Shown: positions 5,187-7,087 of the stretch, piece after piece | Numbering within the stretch: the first letter of the stretch is position 1 | Layout of the letters: each line of letters opens with the position of its first letter | Assembly: GCA_030040515.1 (NCBI GenBank) | Contig: JASHTO010000445.1 | Span: 1-7,087, forward strand | Length of the DNA stretch: 7,087 nt | Reading direction: 5' to 3' | Source of the DNA: Terriglobia bacterium | Lineage (GTDB): Bacteria > Acidobacteriota > Terriglobia > UBA7540 | The notes under the pieces: model-generated | What the model saw: only the letters and a program-made list of their open reading frames with translations | Database searches by the model: none | Told to the model about the DNA's origin: nothing | Made by a program: the position numbers and the translations under genes

Positions 5187-6461
5187 TTACGGCGCCAATT
5201 CTGTGGCAACCGCACCGGAATGCTCCTGCTGGTGAATCCACGACATGACGTTGGCAGGGGGACGCTGGTGGCGGAGTTCGTTGGCCATGAATTTCATGTA
5301 AGGGTCGATGTGCTTGAAGAAAAGCTTATAACCGGCGCAGAGGTAATTGAGGCCAGGCTCGCCGTCCGGGGTTGAGATGAAGCGATGCTTCGGGCATTCG
5401 CCGTTGCAGGCGAAGCGCACATCGCACTCGCGGCAATAGCGCGGCAAGGAATCGCGCTTGTCGAGGCCGAAGGCTCGCTGCTGGGGTGAATTCACCAGCG
5501 CCTGAAGCGGCTGCTCGAGAATGTTCCCCAATTTGTTTTCAGGGTAGACGTAGTGGTCACAGGAGTAGAGGTCTCCATTGTGTTCGAGCGCCATCGCCGC
5601 GCCGCAAGTCGGCCTGAAAACGCACAAGCTGGGGATTAAACCCATCCAGCTCTCCAGCGCGACGTCAAAAATCTGAACGTAATACTGTCCCACGTCCTTG
5701 CGCACCCACTCGTCAAAAATCTCACAGAGAAAAACGCCGAACTGACGCGGCTCGACGGACCAATCGGAGACCTCCGCCGTGTGCGGGTCGCGCGGAGCGA
5801 TCAGCACCAGGCCATCGGGATTGGCCGCTTTCGCCACTCGCTCGACGATGGGGATGAACTGCATGAACTGCGCGCCAATGCCCTTCAGAAATCGATAAAC
5901 ACGCAGCGCGTGCTGGGAATTCTGGCGATTCACCACCGTGAGTGCGTTGAATTCCACTTGGTGCTTCTTGAGATATCGCAGGCCGCGCATGACCCGCTCG
6001 AACGTGGGCGCGCCACCCTTATCCACGCGATAAAAATCGTGGAGCTCTGCCGGGCCGTCAATGGAGATTCCAATCAAAAAATTGTTTTCAGCCAGAAATT
6101 CGCCCCACGCATCGTCAAGCAGGACGCCATTGGTCTGAAACGCGTTCTCGATTCGCTTTCCGTTGGCGTATTTCTTCTGAATGGCCACGACCTTGCGATA
6201 GAAATCCACGCCGAGCAGGGTCGGCTCACCACCCTGCCAGGCAAAGGTAATGGTCGGAGCCTCCTGCGCGGTGATGAACTGCGAAATGTACGATTCCAAA
6301 ACCGGGTCGGGCATGGCCCAATCGCGCTTCTGGCCGTAGAGATTTTCCTTCTCGAGGTAGAAACAGTAGCGGCAGTCCAGGTTGCAAATCGGACCCGTGG
6401 GCTTAGCCATCACATGAAAGGCCGCAGGCCCCTTCGCCAAATTTTTGTTGCGCTTCTTCAT
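5187..6461 (-). CDS. Anaerobic sulfatase-maturating enzyme (radical SAM/SPASM formylglycine-generating maturase)
   Basis: The 424-residue protein carries the radical SAM motif CNLDCRYC (C26, C30, C33), GGEPT (77-81), QTNG (109-112) and SIDGP (133-137). The C-terminal SPASM part has C280, C286, C301, C343, C346, C352, C356 and C375. Their spacing nearly repeats that of the characterised Clostridium perfringens enzyme and would ligate two auxiliary 4Fe-4S clusters. D302, just after C301, matches its catalytic aspartate. The N-terminal FHVMAKPTGPICNLDC is typical of the family. These enzymes oxidise an active-site Cys or Ser of type I sulfatases to C-alpha-formylglycine without oxygen. The client sulfatase is not in the window. 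The gene converges on rhaT with 38 bp between stop codons. No Shine-Dalgarno precedes ATG6461, and a likely promoter lies almost at the start codon. A peptide-modifying SPASM enzyme is the main alternative, but the full cysteine and aspartate match favours the maturase. Confidence 0.92.
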   Translation of the reverse strand: MKKRNKNLAKGPAAFHVMAKPTGPICNLDCRYCFYLEKENLYGQKRDWAMPDPVLESYISQFITAQEAPTITFAWQGGEPTLLGVDFYRKVVAIQKKYANGKRIENAFQTNGVLLDDAWGEFLAENNFLIGISIDGPAELHDFYRVDKGGAPTFERVMRGLRYLKKHQVEFNALTVVNRQNSQHALRVYRFLKGIGAQFMQFIPIVERVAKAANPDGLVLIAPRDPHTAEVSDWSVEPRQFGVFLCEIFDEWVRKDVGQYYVQIFDVALESWMGLIPSLCVFRPTCGAAMALEHNGDLYSCDHYVYPENKLGNILEQPLQALVNSPQQRAFGLDKRDSLPRYCRECDVRFACNGECPKHRFISTPDGEPGLNYLCAGYKLFFKHIDPYMKFMANELRHQRPPANVMSWIHQQEHSGAVATELAP

Positions 6462-6472
6462 AGCCCAATTGA

Positions 6473-6502
6473 ATTATGAGGTCACAGCGGGGTCTGCTTC
6501 AA
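6473..6502 (-). promoter_or_regulatory. Promoter candidate for the sulfatase maturase, giving a near-leaderless mRNA
   Basis: Read on the minus strand, TTGAAG (6502-6497, 4/6) and CATAAT (6478-6473, 5/6) are 18 bp apart. Transcription would start near 6466, about five bases before the ATG. This agrees with the missing Shine-Dalgarno. The -35 box overlaps one copy of the AAGTGCTTGC repeat. Confidence 0.45.
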
Positions 6503-6577
6503 GTGCTTGCAAAAAACTCAAACGAATGTCATTTTTCACTATCCGGGCGAAGATTTGCCCTTGTTTGAAGTGCTTGC
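6501..6577. repeat. Direct repeat of AAGTGCTTGC in the divergent intergenic region
   Basis: Identical 10-mers lie at 6501-6510 and 6568-6577, 67 bp apart. The first is part of a short palindrome, CAAG-TG-CTTG (6500-6509), overlapping the -35 box of the maturase. The second ends one base before the start codon of mccB. They may be binding sites shared by the two divergent genes, or chance. Confidence 0.4.
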
Positions 6578-6578
6578 C

Positions 6579-7087
6579 ATGGCCAAACTGGAGAATCATA
6601 CCAATCCGGAAGCGGGGTCGTTCCGAAGAAACTTCGCGCATAACCAGGAGCTGGCGAAGGAGTTGCGCGCTCGTGCCGCGCGAGTGGCTCTCGGCGGCCC
6701 GGAAGCGGCGCGGACGCGGCACGTGGCAAGAGGCAAGCTCCTGGCGCGTGACCGGGTGACGCGCTTGCTGGATCCGGGCGCGCCATTCCTGGAAATCAGC
6801 CAACTAGCGGCTTGGGATCTGCATAGCGGAGAAGCACCCAGCGCCGGCATCATCATCGGCATCGGACGCGTCGCAGGGCGCGAGACGATGATGGTTGCCA
6901 ACGACGCGACGGTAAAAGGGGGCGCCTACTTTCCCCTGACGGTGAAGAAGCACCTGCGCGCGCAGGAAATTGCGCAGCAGAATCGCCTGCCTTGCGTCTA
7001 CCTGGTGGATAGCGGTGGAGCCAATCTGCCCCACCAGGCAGAAATCTTCCCCGACCGCGACCACTTCGGCCGCATTTTTTTCAATCA
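6579..7087 (+). CDS. mccB: Methylcrotonoyl-CoA carboxylase beta (carboxyltransferase) subunit, 5' part
   Basis: The frame is open from ATG6579 to the window end (169 codons; the family usually has about 530-560 residues), so the gene continues beyond. The enzyme is biotin-dependent; this subunit moves carboxyl from biotin to 3-methylcrotonoyl-CoA in leucine breakdown, with a biotin carboxylase/carrier alpha subunit that should be encoded nearby. Family stretches in order are LGGPEAARTRHVARGKLLARDR (38-59), LLDPGAPFLEISQLA (63-77), GIIIGIGRVAGRE (90-102), ANDATVKGGAYFPLTVKKHL (107-126) and VDSGGANLP followed by FPDRDHFGR (143-165). These match human MCCC2 closely, including NDATVKGG and the acyl-CoA-binding region. 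The related geranyl-CoA and propionyl-CoA carboxylase beta subunits are alternatives, the latter less similar in VDSGGA..P. Shine-Dalgarno support is weak (GAAG, 6567-6570). In-frame GTG6570 and TTG6561 are possible earlier starts. Confidence 0.92.
   Translation, partial: MAKLENHTNPEAGSFRRNFAHNQELAKELRARAARVALGGPEAARTRHVARGKLLARDRVTRLLDPGAPFLEISQLAAWDLHSGEAPSAGIIIGIGRVAGRETMMVANDATVKGGAYFPLTVKKHLRAQEIAQQNRLPCVYLVDSGGANLPHQAEIFPDRDHFGRIFFN

Noticed and set aside
5781..6479. 232-codon plus-strand frame opposite the sulfatase maturase
   Set aside because: The minus strand encodes a complete radical SAM/SPASM enzyme with every expected cysteine; the plus-strand product resembles nothing known.

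Overview
The window looks like chromosomal DNA from a G+C-rich Gram-negative soil bacterium, most likely an acidobacterium (Acidobacteriota). The reasons are a System I cytochrome c maturation operon with a very short CcmD, a Hanks-type kinase with a huge Pro/Ala linker, a bacterial anaerobic sulfatase maturase and a methylcrotonoyl-CoA carboxylase subunit. The taxonomic call is inference, because no rRNA or marker gene is present. There are no mobile elements, tRNAs, rRNAs or CRISPR arrays.

Layout. (1) 3-489: end of a ccm operon, with the C-terminal part of CcmC followed by a 45-residue CcmD. (2) 490-850: a 361-bp gap holding a perfect 10+10 bp palindrome, a weak promoter candidate and a series of predicted hairpins. 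(3) 851-3445: a transmembrane Ser/Thr kinase of 864 residues. It has a cytoplasmic kinase domain, a Pro/Ala linker carrying five copies of a TMAM-type motif, one membrane segment, a second Pro-rich stalk and a beta-rich C-terminal domain I do not recognise. (4) 3484-3969: a good sigma70-like promoter, a leader with two consecutive bulged hairpins, a strong Shine-Dalgarno and a STAS anti-anti-sigma protein. (5) 4117-5148: a RhaT-family sugar/proton symporter. (6) 6461-5187 on the minus strand: an anaerobic sulfatase-maturating radical SAM/SPASM enzyme with all expected cysteines, convergent with rhaT and possibly read from a near-leaderless mRNA. (7) 6579-7087: the first 169 codons of the beta (carboxyltransferase) subunit of methylcrotonoyl-CoA carboxylase, divergent from the maturase and running off the window.

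How the parts may work together. The kinase and the STAS protein could form a signalling pair in which an extracytoplasmic signal feeds a partner-switching cascade, though no anti-sigma factor, phosphatase or sigma factor is visible. RhaT and the sulfatase maturase would both suit the use of sulfated deoxysugar polysaccharides, but no sulfatase or sugar catabolic gene lies here. The ccm and mcc genes are ordinary housekeeping or catabolic loci. The parts with least precedent are the repeated linker motif and orphan C-terminal domain of the kinase, and the structured leaders of the kinase and STAS genes.
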